DNA from: Mycobacterium kubicae
GTDB taxonomy: Bacteria > Actinomycetota > Actinomycetes > Mycobacteriales > Mycobacteriaceae
DNA: 64,000 nucleotides
Assembly: GCF_015689175.1 (NCBI RefSeq)
Contig: NZ_CP065047.1
Coordinates: 4,402,001 to 4,466,000 of the forward strand
Direction: 5' to 3'
Both the position numbers and the translations under genes were made by a program. How positions within the stretch are numbered: the stretch's first letter is position 1; every line of letters starts with the position of its first letter. This document shows positions 15,939 through 25,244 of the stretch, piece by piece. The notes beneath the pieces were generated by a model that ran no database searches, was not told the origin of the DNA, and saw only the letters and a list, made by a program, of their open reading frames with translations.

Positions 15939-17468
15939 TCAGCGGAAACTCACCATCTCATCGCCCCAGGCGCCGCGGATGCGGGCGTCGACGTCGTGCT
16001 TGATGGTGTCGCGTTTGTCGATGACCAGGCAGGCACGGTCGGCTGCGGCGTATCGCGGCCAGCGCGGTTCACCGGGTGGGCCCTCGGGCTCACCGTGTAC
16101 CGCGAAGTTGATCCACCGCGTTTGCATCCGCGCGGACACCGCCATCGCGGTCTTGGCACCACCCAGCTTCAACGTCACATCGTGGGGCCCACCGAGATTG
16201 CCCCACACATAAGGCAATTCGGTGGCATGTGCGGCCCCGACCAGCAGCAGTTTGAACAACGGCGTCGCATAGTCGAACCGGTACATGTACACCGGCGCCA
16301 CCGCGCTGTGACCGTCGGCCAGCCACACCGAGGGCAACCGGAAACCGATGTCGGTGGCCATGCTGACTGTGCGCGACTTCTGCCGGCCCGAATATGCCGA
16401 CCCGATCTCCTGCACGCTGGGCAACTGCAGATCCGGTTGTTCGGCGCCGATCTGGTCGAACATCGACGTGATGGCGTTTGGGGTGATCGGCATCAGCGGT
16501 GATCGCATCAACCGGAAGAGCGCCGCCTCGTGCTTGTTGGTGCCGATGATCAGCGGGATCGGCAGGAGCCGGCCTTCCTGCGCCAGCTTGACGGGCTGGC
16601 CGTGCAGCAGGTCTCCGTCGACGATGGGGACGAAAGCCAAAGTGCCCGGGTTGCTGACGGGCACCTCGTTGAAGACCTCGTTGGTCGCGGCGACGAGCGC
16701 CGCCGTCGGCACCTCCGCCACTTTCCGCGCCTCGGCGGCACCGATTCCCAACTTGTCCAGCACGGCCAAGGTGACCCGGCGCCCCCGGTCCCGGTCGTAC
16801 ACCGACGTGGCCGGTGAGCTTTGGGCGATCGCGCGCACGAACAGTCCTTCGGCCGCAGGGCAGGCGAGCAGCGTGGTGACCAGCCCGGCACCGGCGGATT
16901 CCCCGAATACGGTGACATTGGCCGGATTACCGCCGAATGCCGCGATGTTGTCGCGGACCCACGCCAACCCCGCCAACACGTCGCGCAGCCCGATGTTGGA
17001 GTCGAACGGCCGCTGCCAGGTGCTGAACGACGACAGGTCCAGAAAACCCAGCGCGCCGATGCGGTAGTTGAGCGTGACGACGATGACGTCTCCGTTGCTC
17101 ACCAACGCGCGGGCGTCGTAGAGCGGTTGACTGGCCGACCCCAGCACGTAGGCGCCCCCGTGCAGCCAGACCATCACCGGCTTGCCCGCACCGGGCTCGA
17201 CGCCGGCCGGCGCCCAGACGTTCAGCCGCAAACAGTCCTCGCCCAGCGGGGCCCCCAGTTCGAGCGGCATCCTGGGCACCACTGCCTGGGGGCAGGCCGG
17301 CCCGAACTCGGTGGCGTCGACGACCTCAGCCGACCGCTCCGGTGGCTCCGGCGCCCGAAACCGCAGGTCGCCGACGGGTGCGGCCGCGAACCGAATGCCT
17401 TTCCAGACCTTCACAGAGCCGTCCTGGCAACCGCGGACGGGTCCGTAGGTCGTTTCGACCACAGTCAT
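15939..17468 (-). CDS. type-B carboxylesterase (para-nitrobenzyl esterase family), intact
   Basis: 509 residues, the full length for the family. Alpha/beta-hydrolase with the oxyanion motif VWLHGGAYVLG, nucleophile in TVFGESAGAG, acid in TNKHEAALF and His in VGAAHATELPYVWG. Hydrolyses esters; the natural substrate is unknown. ATG 17468 has AGGAGGA five bases upstream. In M. tuberculosis the same locus is, as I recall, split into two fragments (Rv1104/Rv1105), so this is the unbroken form. No signal peptide is present. Confidence 0.92.
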   Translation of the reverse strand: MTVVETTYGPVRGCQDGSVKVWKGIRFAAAPVGDLRFRAPEPPERSAEVVDATEFGPACPQAVVPRMPLELGAPLGEDCLRLNVWAPAGVEPGAGKPVMVWLHGGAYVLGSASQPLYDARALVSNGDVIVVTLNYRIGALGFLDLSSFSTWQRPFDSNIGLRDVLAGLAWVRDNIAAFGGNPANVTVFGESAGAGLVTTLLACPAAEGLFVRAIAQSSPATSVYDRDRGRRVTLAVLDKLGIGAAEARKVAEVPTAALVAATNEVFNEVPVSNPGTLAFVPIVDGDLLHGQPVKLAQEGRLLPIPLIIGTNKHEAALFRLMRSPLMPITPNAITSMFDQIGAEQPDLQLPSVQEIGSAYSGRQKSRTVSMATDIGFRLPSVWLADGHSAVAPVYMYRFDYATPLFKLLLVGAAHATELPYVWGNLGGPHDVTLKLGGAKTAMAVSARMQTRWINFAVHGEPEGPPGEPRWPRYAAADRACLVIDKRDTIKHDVDARIRGAWGDEMVSFR

Positions 17469-17588
17469 ACTTTTCCTCCTGCGAAGCGGTGGCACTCCCC
17501 GCTCGCGCATGAACCCAAGGGCACCTGTTAACAGCTAAGGTTACGGAGCGCGCTTCACACCGACGCGGAGGACGGTCTCGGTTCCGGC

Positions 17589-18737
17589 ATGAACACCGAA
17601 TTCACGCTCACCCAGAAACGCGCGCTGGCGATCGCCACGCTCTTCGCGGTGGCGTTCGGCGCCTACTTCCTGCGCGACTACTTCGTTCTCATCGTGGTGG
17701 CCGCGGTCGGGGCGTATCTGTTCACGCCGCTGTTCGACTGGTTCCACAAGCGCCTCAATACCGGCTGGTCGGCGGCCTGCACGGTGGTGTCGGCGCTGAC
17801 GATCGTCGCCATCCCGGTCGCACTGGTCATCACGTTGGCGATATTCCAGATCGCCCGGATGGTCGACTCCGTCGCTGGATGGGTCAAATCCACCGGTCCC
17901 AACGGCATCGGCGACAAGGCTCTGCAACTCGTCAACGACCTGCTGGCCCGGGTGCCGTTCGTGCATGTCACGGTGACCGCCGACACGCTGCGCAAGGCGA
18001 TGGTCACCGCTGCGCAGACGGCCGGTCACTGGTTACTGGGTGTGCTGCAGCACACCGCGGGAAGCCTGGCGGGCGTCATCACCTCGGCGATCATCTTCCT
18101 GTACGTCTTCGTCGCGCTGCTGACCAACCGGGAGAAGTTGCGCACCCTGCTCGGCCAACTGAACCCGCTCGGTGAGGAAGTCACCGACCTGTACCTGCGC
18201 AAGATGGGTTCGATGGTGCGCGGCACGGTGAACGGCCAGTTCGTCATCGCGTTCTGCCAAGGTGTCGCCGGCGCCGCGTCGATCTATATCGCGGGCTTTC
18301 ACCACGGCTTCTTCATCTTCGCCATCGTGCTGACCGCGTTGTCGATCATTCCGTTGGGCGGCGGGATCGTGACCATCCCGTTCGGCATCGGGATGATCTT
18401 CTTCGGCAACATCGCCGGCGGCATCTTCGTCGTGGCCTGGCATCTGGTGGTGGTCACCAACATCGACAACTTCCTGCGCCCCATCCTGGTGGCGCGCGAC
18501 GCCAGGTTGAACTCGGCGCTGATGTTGCTCTCGGTGTTCGCCGGCATCGCCATGTTCGGCCCGTGGGGCATCATCATCGGTCCGGTGTTGATGATCCTGA
18601 TCGTCACCACCCTGGACGTCTACCTGGCGGTGTACAAGGGCGTCGAGCTCAAACCCATAGAGGACGTGCCGGTGCGTCGAAACTGGTTCTCGCGCAAAAA
18701 GACTCAAGCTAAGGAGAGTCAGCCAACCGCTCAGTGA
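17589..18737 (+). CDS. AI-2E family transporter / PerM-type permease (Rv1101c-like)
   Basis: 382 residues with about eight membrane helices: an N-terminal pair (ALAIATLFAVAFGAYFL, LIVVAAVGAYLFTPLF), a periplasmic or cytosolic segment, and a C-terminal bundle including HHGFFIFAIVLTALSIIPLGGG and GIAMFGPWGIIIGPVLMIL, the family signature. Despite the family name, quorum-signal transport is not implied; members include PerM, linked to cell division and stress survival, and Na+/H+ antiporters. The charged tail SRKKTQAKESQPTAQ overlaps the end of the convergent hydrolase gene by 29 bases. Confidence 0.88.
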   Translation: MNTEFTLTQKRALAIATLFAVAFGAYFLRDYFVLIVVAAVGAYLFTPLFDWFHKRLNTGWSAACTVVSALTIVAIPVALVITLAIFQIARMVDSVAGWVKSTGPNGIGDKALQLVNDLLARVPFVHVTVTADTLRKAMVTAAQTAGHWLLGVLQHTAGSLAGVITSAIIFLYVFVALLTNREKLRTLLGQLNPLGEEVTDLYLRKMGSMVRGTVNGQFVIAFCQGVAGAASIYIAGFHHGFFIFAIVLTALSIIPLGGGIVTIPFGIGMIFFGNIAGGIFVVAWHLVVVTNIDNFLRPILVARDARLNSALMLLSVFAGIAMFGPWGIIIGPVLMILIVTTLDVYLAVYKGVELKPIEDVPVRRNWFSRKKTQAKESQPTAQ

Positions 18738-19515
18738 GGAACTCGACGACCCGCTTGCGGGCTTCGTAGGCGGGCTGGCCGTCGACCTCTCGCACTTCGT
18801 CGGTGAGCACCGAGTGGGCCATCCGGCCGAACCCGTGCTCGTTGCCCGGGTTGGAGTCGATCTCGATGACTTCGAACGCATCTCCGAGGCGGCGCTTGAG
18901 CGTGGCGAACCGTTCGGCCGGCGCCAACTTGTCCGCGCTGAACCGTAATCCCAACGCGCACAAGCCATCGTTGGCGCACCGGTCGACGACGACGTTGAGC
19001 TCCACTTCGCTCATGCCCGGGTCGCGGCGCTGCGCCGGGGTGAAAGGGAACGGAACCGACGGTTGGCTGAGCACCGGCGCCAGCACGCTGTCGTCGACCG
19101 CGGCGGCCAGTGCGAACCCGCCGGTGAAGCACTGGCCGATGACGCCGACGCCCTTGCCCGGAGTGGAGGCGTTGAGGTCGCGGGCCAACGCGCGCAGGTA
19201 AGCCGCGACAGGCCGCTGCTTGTCGGTGGCCAGTGCGGCGAATTCTCGTGCCACACACACGCGGGTGATCTCGGCCACGGTGTAGCCGACGGACACGGGC
19301 CGGCCCGGCTCGCCGAACAGCGACGGAATGGCCACGGTGAACCCGTTGTCGACGAGGTGATTACCCAGACCGAGCACACCCGGGTGGATGCCGGGCAGTT
19401 CCGGGATGAGCACCACCCCGGGGCCCGAACCGTTGCGGTAAACGTCGTGGGTGTATCCGGCCGCGGTGAAGGGTGTTGCGGTCCAACCGGTCAGATCTGC
19501 TTCGGGTCCGCTCAC
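18709..19515 (-). CDS. dienelactone hydrolase family protein
   Basis: 268 residues, cytosolic alpha/beta hydrolase. The nucleophile is Cys in VIGQCFTGGFAL, as in dienelactone hydrolases, with His in GNEHGFGRM and an early oxyanion region PELPGIHPGV. The substrate is unknown. GTG 19515 is chosen for AGAAGGA upstream; the frame is open to 19692 but that region is the end of the DUF4245 gene in another frame. Follows DUF4245 with a 13-base gap, so the two are likely co-transcribed. Confidence 0.88.
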   Translation of the reverse strand: MSGPEADLTGWTATPFTAAGYTHDVYRNGSGPGVVLIPELPGIHPGVLGLGNHLVDNGFTVAIPSLFGEPGRPVSVGYTVAEITRVCVAREFAALATDKQRPVAAYLRALARDLNASTPGKGVGVIGQCFTGGFALAAAVDDSVLAPVLSQPSVPFPFTPAQRRDPGMSEVELNVVVDRCANDGLCALGLRFSADKLAPAERFATLKRRLGDAFEVIEIDSNPGNEHGFGRMAHSVLTDEVREVDGQPAYEARKRVVEFLTERLADSP

Positions 19516-19528
19516 GCTTGCGTTCCTT

Positions 19529-20173
19529 CTATCGGCTAGGTAGCGGCGGCTGGGATTGGGTCGCCGCCGCCAGCGTACGAAACTGATCGGTGCTGCCGGC
19601 GCCGGTGATCGCGATCTGAGTGGGCCCGGCCGGGCTGGCCAGCCTCGTGGTCCACACCGGTTCGACCGCGCCCTTGTCGTCGGAGCCTTCATAGACCACC
19701 CAGTTGGTGCCGGACACGTCCACGGTGCCGCTGGGGAACATGCCGGGATGGATCGAACCGACCAACTTGTCCTCGTCGGCGTTGCTCTGGGTCAGGCTCA
19801 GATACATGCCCGTGGGGCTGATGTAGCCCACCACCGAGGTGACGGCGTTGAGCCGCTGACCGGCCGCGCTGTCGGTGCGACCGTTTTCGATGTTGCCGCG
19901 ACTGCCGGAGTTGGGCTGCCAGCCGGCGGGAAGTTTGGGTAACCGGATCGGGAACCCGAGTGAGGCCGCATCGGCCCGCAACGCCGTCGCCGCGTCGTAG
20001 GACGGGATGGTGCCTCGGTTGGTGCCACCCGGCTGCAAGGAACACATTCCCACCAGGCCCGCCAGCAGGATGCACCCGATCACCAGCGGTCCCAGCGACC
20101 AGAACATGTCCCGACCGTCCTGCAGCAACCGTGGTTTGGCCGGCTTGGGCGTCGGCTGCGGCTCTGCGGTCAC
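19529..20173 (-). CDS. DUF4245 membrane-anchored protein (Rv1100-like)
   Basis: 214 residues from GTG 20173. A Pro/Lys-rich cytosolic start is followed by one membrane helix (about 24-44; [20 protein letters not shown]) and an extracytoplasmic domain beginning with [19 protein letters not shown]. Typical DUF4245 architecture; function unknown. No separated ribosome-binding site; GATACT six bases before the GTG suggests a leaderless message. The same frame stays open on to 21277 as a shadow of glpX, which should not be taken as part of the protein. Divergent from glpX with 54 bases between starts. Confidence 0.85.
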   Translation of the reverse strand: MTAEPQPTPKPAKPRLLQDGRDMFWSLGPLVIGCILLAGLVGMCSLQPGGTNRGTIPSYDAATALRADAASLGFPIRLPKLPAGWQPNSGSRGNIENGRTDSAAGQRLNAVTSVVGYISPTGMYLSLTQSNADEDKLVGSIHPGMFPSGTVDVSGTNWVVYEGSDDKGAVEPVWTTRLASPAGPTQIAITGAGSTDQFRTLAAATQSQPPLPSR

Positions 20174-20227
20174 TCCCCAAGTATCCCAGCTCCAGTCGAG
20201 GGTTTCGCTTCTGGGAGAATCCCCACC

Positions 20228-21268
20228 ATGACTGCTGAGGGTCGGCCACCCCGAAAGGAAGCGCCTGACCGCAACCTGGCCTTGGAGCTGGTGCGGGTCA
20301 CCGAGGCCGGTGCCATGGCCGCGGGCCGCTGGGTCGGCCGCGGCGACAAGGAGGGCGGTGACGGCGCGGCGGTCGACGCCATCCGTGAGCTGGTCAATTC
20401 GGTGTCGATGCGAGGCGTGGTGGTGATCGGCGAGGGCGAGAAAGACGACGCGCCGATGCTGTACAACGGCGAAGAAGTCGGCAACGGCGACGGCCCGGAA
20501 TGCGACTTCGCCGTCGACCCGATCGACGGCACCACGCTGATGAGCAAGGGCATGCCCAACGCCATCTCGGTGCTGGCGGTGGCCGATCGCGGCTCGATGT
20601 TCGACCCGTCGGCGGTGTTCTACATGAACAAGATCGTCGTCGGACCCGACGCCGCGCACGTCCTGGACATCACCGCCCCGATCGCCGAAAACGTGCGGGC
20701 GGTCGCCCGCGTCAAGGAGTTGTCGGTGCGGGACATGACGGTGTGCATCCTGGACCGGCCGCGGCACGCCCAGCTCATCGAGGACGTCCGGGCCACCGGC
20801 GCCCGCATCCGGCTGATCACCGACGGTGACGTCGCCGGTGCCATCTCGGCCTGCCGGCCGGGCTCGGGCACCGACATGCTGGCCGGTATCGGCGGCACCC
20901 CGGAAGGCATCATCACCGCGGCGGCGATCCGCTGCATGGGTGGCGCCATCCAGGCCCAGCTCGCACCCAAGGACGAGGCCGAACGCCGCAAGGCCCTCGA
21001 CGCCGGCCACGACGTCGACCGGGTGCTGACCACCGAGGACCTGGTGTCCGGCGAGAACGTCTTCTTCTGCGCCACCGGAGTCACCGACGGCGACTTGCTC
21101 AAAGGCGTTCGTTACCAACCCGGCGGCTGCACCACCCAATCGATCGTCATGCGTTCCAAGTCGGGCACCGTCCGGATGATCGAGGCCTACCACCGGCTTT
21201 CGAAGCTCACCGAGTACTCCGCCATCGACTTCACCGGCGACAGCACTGCCGCCTATCCCCTGCCCTGA
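20228..21268 (+). CDS. glpX: fructose-1,6-bisphosphatase class II
   Basis: Gluconeogenic hydrolysis of fructose 1,6-bisphosphate to fructose 6-phosphate, essential for growth on lipids. 346 residues. Metal and substrate motifs: [11 protein letters not shown] (Glu ligands), [12 protein letters not shown] with metal-binding Asp residues, SDGD-like ITDGDVAGA, and [11 protein letters not shown] 20228 has GGGAG about ten bases upstream. Followed by fumC after 27 bases; the pair is conserved in mycobacteria and couples TCA and gluconeogenic flux. Confidence 0.96.
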   Translation: MTAEGRPPRKEAPDRNLALELVRVTEAGAMAAGRWVGRGDKEGGDGAAVDAIRELVNSVSMRGVVVIGEGEKDDAPMLYNGEEVGNGDGPECDFAVDPIDGTTLMSKGMPNAISVLAVADRGSMFDPSAVFYMNKIVVGPDAAHVLDITAPIAENVRAVARVKELSVRDMTVCILDRPRHAQLIEDVRATGARIRLITDGDVAGAISACRPGSGTDMLAGIGGTPEGIITAAAIRCMGGAIQAQLAPKDEAERRKALDAGHDVDRVLTTEDLVSGENVFFCATGVTDGDLLKGVRYQPGGCTTQSIVMRSKSGTVRMIEAYHRLSKLTEYSAIDFTGDSTAAYPLP

Positions 21269-21295
21269 CAACACCACATAGCAAGGAACTCACCG

Positions 21296-22711
21296 ATGGC
21301 CGCTGACGCCGGCGAGAACGACACCGAATACCGCATCGAGCACGACACCATGGGCGAGGTCCGGGTGCCGGCAAAAGCCTTGTGGCGCGCCCAGACTCAG
21401 CGTGCGGTGGAGAACTTCCCGATTTCCGGCCGCGGCTTGGAGCGCACTCAGATCCGTGCGCTGGGACTGCTCAAAGGTGCTTGCGCACAAGTCAACAAGG
21501 ACCTCGGGTTGCTGGACGCGGAGAAGGCCGACGCGATCATGGCCGCAGCGGCTGAAATCGCCGACGGGCAACACGACGACCAATTCCCCATCGACGTGTT
21601 TCAGACCGGCTCGGGCACCAGTTCCAACATGAACACCAACGAGGTGATCGCGTCCATCGCCGCCCGCAACGGGGTCAAGGTGCACCCCAACGACGACGTC
21701 AACATGTCGCAGTCGTCCAACGACACCTTTCCCACCGCCACCCACATCGCGGCCACCGAAGCCGCGGTGGTGCACCTGATTCCGGCTCTCGAGCAGCTGC
21801 ACGAAGCGTTGTCGGACAAGGCGCTGGAGTGGCAGACGGTGGTGAAGTCGGGCCGCACCCACCTGATGGATGCCGTACCGGTGACCCTCGGTCAGGAATT
21901 CAGCGGCTATGCCCGCCAGGTGGAGGCCGGCATCGAGCGCGTGCGCGGTTGCCTGCCCCGGCTGGGCGAGCTGGCCATCGGCGGCACCGCGGTGGGCACC
22001 GGACTCAACGCCCCGGAGAACTTCGGCGTCAAGGTGGTCTCGGTGCTGGTCGACCGGACCGGCCTGTCGGAATTGCGCACGGCGGCAAACTCTTTCGAAG
22101 CCCAGGCGGCGCGCGACGGATTGGTCGAGGCATCCGGTGCGTTGCGCACCATCGCGGTGTCGCTGACCAAGATCGCCAACGACGTCCGCTGGATGGGATC
22201 CGGACCGCTCACCGGCCTGGCCGAGATCCAGCTGCCGGACCTGCAACCGGGCAGCTCGATCATGCCGGGCAAGGTGAACCCCGTTCTGCCCGAAGCGGTT
22301 ACCCAGGTAGCAGCCCAGGTGATCGGTAACGATGCGGCGGTCGCGTGGGGCGGCGCCAGCGGCGCGTTCGAGCTCAATGTCTACATCCCGATGATGGCGC
22401 GCAACATCTTGGAGTCGTTCAAGCTGCTGACCAACGTGTCCCGGCTCTTCGCCGAACGCTGCATCGTCGGGTTGGTGGCCAATGTGGACCGGCTGCGCGA
22501 GCTGGCCGAATCGTCGCCGTCCATCGTGACGCCGCTGAACTCGGCGATCGGTTACGAAGAGGCCGCCGCGGTGGCCAAACAGGCGCTCAAGGAACGAAAG
22601 ACCATCCGCCAAGCCGTGATCGATCGCGGATTGATCGGCGACAAGCTGTCGATCGAGGAGTTGGACAAACGCCTCGACGTGCTGGCCATGGCACGAGTGG
22701 CCCAGGATTAA
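21296..22711 (+). CDS. fumC: fumarate hydratase class II
   Basis: Interconverts fumarate and L-malate in the TCA cycle; iron-independent homotetramer. 471 residues. Seen: [26 protein letters not shown], the His of [13 protein letters not shown] [17 protein letters not shown] and the family signature [11 protein letters not shown] (about residue 320-330). AAGGA lies eight bases before the ATG. Directly follows glpX. Confidence 0.97.
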   Translation: MAADAGENDTEYRIEHDTMGEVRVPAKALWRAQTQRAVENFPISGRGLERTQIRALGLLKGACAQVNKDLGLLDAEKADAIMAAAAEIADGQHDDQFPIDVFQTGSGTSSNMNTNEVIASIAARNGVKVHPNDDVNMSQSSNDTFPTATHIAATEAAVVHLIPALEQLHEALSDKALEWQTVVKSGRTHLMDAVPVTLGQEFSGYARQVEAGIERVRGCLPRLGELAIGGTAVGTGLNAPENFGVKVVSVLVDRTGLSELRTAANSFEAQAARDGLVEASGALRTIAVSLTKIANDVRWMGSGPLTGLAEIQLPDLQPGSSIMPGKVNPVLPEAVTQVAAQVIGNDAAVAWGGASGAFELNVYIPMMARNILESFKLLTNVSRLFAERCIVGLVANVDRLRELAESSPSIVTPLNSAIGYEEAAAVAKQALKERKTIRQAVIDRGLIGDKLSIEELDKRLDVLAMARVAQD

Positions 22712-22735
22712 GCCAGAAGCGAGGTTAGTTCAGCA

Positions 22736-23701
22736 ATGACGGTTCCCCCCGGCGGCCCGTACGGCCAGGATCCCTACGGAGCCAATCCGTATGGGCAGCA
22801 ACCTTATTGGGGTGGTCAACCGCCAAGCGGCCCCTACCCCCAGTACCCGCAAAGTGGCCCGTACCCGAACCCGCAGGGCGGCATGGATCCCTACGCGACG
22901 GGCGGTTACCCACCCCAGCAGTACGGCCCACCCGGACAGCAGCCTCCCCCGGGCTGGCCGGGCGGCCCGTACGGACCCGGGCAGCCCCCGAAGCCGCCGA
23001 GCAACAAGACGCCGTGGCTGATCGTCGCCGGTATCGCGATCGTCGGCGTGATCGCGCTGGTGGTGGTGCTGGCGATCGCGTTGAGTGGCGACAACAACTC
23101 CAACAACGCCACTACCTCGGAGACGACCAGCGCGCCGACATCCGAGCCCGGTGGCACCCAGCAGACCGCCACCGACTGCACGCCCAACGTGTCCGGCGGT
23201 GACAAGCCGACCGGCGCCACGATCACCGCCGGCAAGCTGTCGTTTCCGGCCAGCGCGGCACCCGGTTGGGCGCCGTTCTCCGACGACCAGAACCCCAACC
23301 TGATCGGGGCCGTGGGCGTGGGCGCCGAGGTGCCCGGCGCCAACCAGTGGATGATGCAGGTCGAGGTCGCGGTGACGAATTTCGTCACCAGCATGGACAT
23401 CGGCGCCCAAGCGTCCAAGTTGATCCAGTGCGTGGCCAACGGACCCGGTTACTCGCAGTCACAGCCCAGCTTGGGCCCCGCCAAGACGTCGTCGCTGACC
23501 GTCGACGGCGTCAAGGCCGCCCGGGTGGACGCCGACATCGCGATCGGGGACACCGCACGCGGGGTCCGCGGTGACTCGGTGACCATCATCGCGGTGGCCA
23601 CCAAGCCGGTGACGGTGTTCTTGGGCGCGACGCCCATCGGCGACGCCGCCTCGCAGGGCATTGTCAACCAGGTGATCGCGGGGCTGAAGGTAGCCAAGTA
23701 G
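22736..23701 (+). CDS. Pro/Gly/Tyr-rich single-pass membrane protein (Rv1097c-like)
   Basis: 321 residues. Residues 1-90 are a low-complexity cytosolic arm of PYG/PYGQ and PPG repeats; one membrane helix follows (about 96-118; WLIVAGIAIVGVIALVVVLAIAL); then a Ser/Thr-rich linker and an extracytoplasmic alpha/beta domain (SFPASAAPGWAPFSDDQNPN to the end) that resembles LpqN-type folds. This architecture recurs across mycobacterial envelope proteins. Function unknown. Starts 24 bases after fumC, likely read from the same transcript. Confidence 0.82.
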   Translation: MTVPPGGPYGQDPYGANPYGQQPYWGGQPPSGPYPQYPQSGPYPNPQGGMDPYATGGYPPQQYGPPGQQPPPGWPGGPYGPGQPPKPPSNKTPWLIVAGIAIVGVIALVVVLAIALSGDNNSNNATTSETTSAPTSEPGGTQQTATDCTPNVSGGDKPTGATITAGKLSFPASAAPGWAPFSDDQNPNLIGAVGVGAEVPGANQWMMQVEVAVTNFVTSMDIGAQASKLIQCVANGPGYSQSQPSLGPAKTSSLTVDGVKAARVDADIAIGDTARGVRGDSVTIIAVATKPVTVFLGATPIGDAASQGIVNQVIAGLKVAK

Positions 23702-23705
23702 GTGC

Positions 23706-25223
23706 TCAGTCGACGCCGGCCGGCGTCAGGACGTGCGTAGGCTCCGAACGCCCGCGCAGCACCGTGGAATAGCACTCGGCCCAACGCTCACGTTCGGCGT
23801 CGTCGGCGCAGTCGATGGCAGCGGCCGCGCACAGGATGCGTTGGTCGGAGGTCTTGGCGAGGTCGGCCAGGCGGGCGGCCTCGTTGACCGCGTTGCCGAT
23901 CACCGTGTACTCGTAACGGTTTTCGGCTCCGATGTTGCCGGCGAAGACGCGTCCCGCCGAGACGCCGATGCCGAAGTCGACGACGGGAAGCCGGCTCAGC
24001 TTCATCCGCAGCGCCCGTGCGGTTGCCAGCGCCGCCGACGCCGGTTGGTCAGCGCGCAGCGGCGCGCCGAAGACGACCAACGCGGCGTCACCTTCGAATT
24101 TGTTGATCAGGCCCTGGTATTCGTCAACGGTCTCCACCACGATGCAGAAGAAGTCGTTGAGCACGTCGGCAACCTCTTGAGGCGGGCGGCTTTCCGCCAG
24201 TTGGGTGGAGCCGACCAGATCTATGAACAGGACCGCCGCCTCCACCACGTCGCCGGACAGCGTGGCACCCTCTTCCACGGCGCGGCGAGCCACATCGGCA
24301 CCGACGTGGCGACCGAACAGGTCGCGCAGCCGGTCGCGCTCGGCAAGCCCGGCGACCATGCGGTTGAATCCCGTTTGCAGGCGGCCGATTTGGGACCGCT
24401 CGTAGACCCCGACATAGGTGCCGATGTGCCCGTGCTCCACCTCGGCCATCGCGTCCGCCACGTCACCGACCGGGTCGGAAATGGAGCGCGACGTCAAGAT
24501 CATCATCGGTAGGCCCAGTACCAGCGCTGCCATGGACACCACCAGAACCGGTACATCCAGCGATGTCGACTTGTCGAAAATCCAACCGTAAGAACGCAGC
24601 ACGACGAAGATGACGATCACACCGATGGGCAGCGCGCTGCACAGAAACCACATCAGCACGAGCCGCGCGAACACACCCGGCACCGCCAGGCGCGGCTCGC
24701 ACCCACGGGTGGCGACGGTCATGATCGGCCGCAGGGTGCGCTGGGCGAGCAGCAAGCCCGTTCCGGCGGCGGCGGCACCGCCGAGCACCACACCCAACAG
24801 GACGGGGATCAGCAGCGCGGCGCCGCGGTAGAGACTGGTCAGCAGCAGGATGGCCCCGCAGATCGCCCACGCCCCGGACAGGATGATCGATTGGCGACCG
24901 GCCAATTTGATTGCCGCGTCGCGTTGTTCGACGCTCGGCTCTTCTCCGGCCACGTACCAACGCAGCGTCGGCGCCAGGCTCAGCACTCCGGCCACCGCCA
25001 CGAACAATGTTCCCGCCAGCACCAGTACCACCAACAAGGTGGTGTTCTCTTCGGCGAAGTCGACATTGGCGGCCGCGGACGTCTGACCGCGCAGCGGAAT
25101 GAGGATGGCGGAGGCCTCGATGACAGCGAGCAGATAACCCACGGCCAGGTCGACACCGTACTGAATCGACAATTTCACGGCCGACTTAGGCTGCTCGTTA
25201 CGAGACAGGCCTGCCTTGCTCAC
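23706..25223 (-). CDS. six-helix HAMP-adenylate cyclase (Rv1318c/Rv3645 type)
   Basis: 505 residues. Six membrane helices occupy residues 20-255, then a HAMP linker (ISDPVGDVADAMAEVEHGHIGTYVGVYERSQIGRLQTGFNRMVAGL), then a class III cyclase domain. Both metal Asp residues (LFIDLVGST, FEGDAALVVFG), substrate Lys (NKFEGD) and the NAVNEAARL Asn/Arg are present, so it should be active, with membrane input passed through HAMP. The start GTG at 25223 has no ribosome-binding site. I do not recall a cyclase at this position in M. tuberculosis, so it looks like an accessory copy. Confidence 0.92.
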   Translation of the reverse strand: MSKAGLSRNEQPKSAVKLSIQYGVDLAVGYLLAVIEASAILIPLRGQTSAAANVDFAEENTTLLVVLVLAGTLFVAVAGVLSLAPTLRWYVAGEEPSVEQRDAAIKLAGRQSIILSGAWAICGAILLLTSLYRGAALLIPVLLGVVLGGAAAAGTGLLLAQRTLRPIMTVATRGCEPRLAVPGVFARLVLMWFLCSALPIGVIVIFVVLRSYGWIFDKSTSLDVPVLVVSMAALVLGLPMMILTSRSISDPVGDVADAMAEVEHGHIGTYVGVYERSQIGRLQTGFNRMVAGLAERDRLRDLFGRHVGADVARRAVEEGATLSGDVVEAAVLFIDLVGSTQLAESRPPQEVADVLNDFFCIVVETVDEYQGLINKFEGDAALVVFGAPLRADQPASAALATARALRMKLSRLPVVDFGIGVSAGRVFAGNIGAENRYEYTVIGNAVNEAARLADLAKTSDQRILCAAAAIDCADDAERERWAECYSTVLRGRSEPTHVLTPAGVD

Positions 25224-25244
25224 GCTAACAAGGTAACTGCTGTG

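Noticed and set aside
17589..18737. Quorum-signal (AI-2) exporter
   Set aside because: Family name is historical; nothing else in the window suggests AI-2 metabolism.
19529..21277. 582-codon open frame on the minus strand covering glpX
   Set aside because: Only its first part (19529-20173 on this strand) is the DUF4245 gene; the remainder is the antisense shadow of glpX, whose sequence is diagnostic.
22736..23010. PYG/PPG-coding DNA as a tandem repeat element
   Set aside because: Units are irregular at DNA level; it is protein low complexity.
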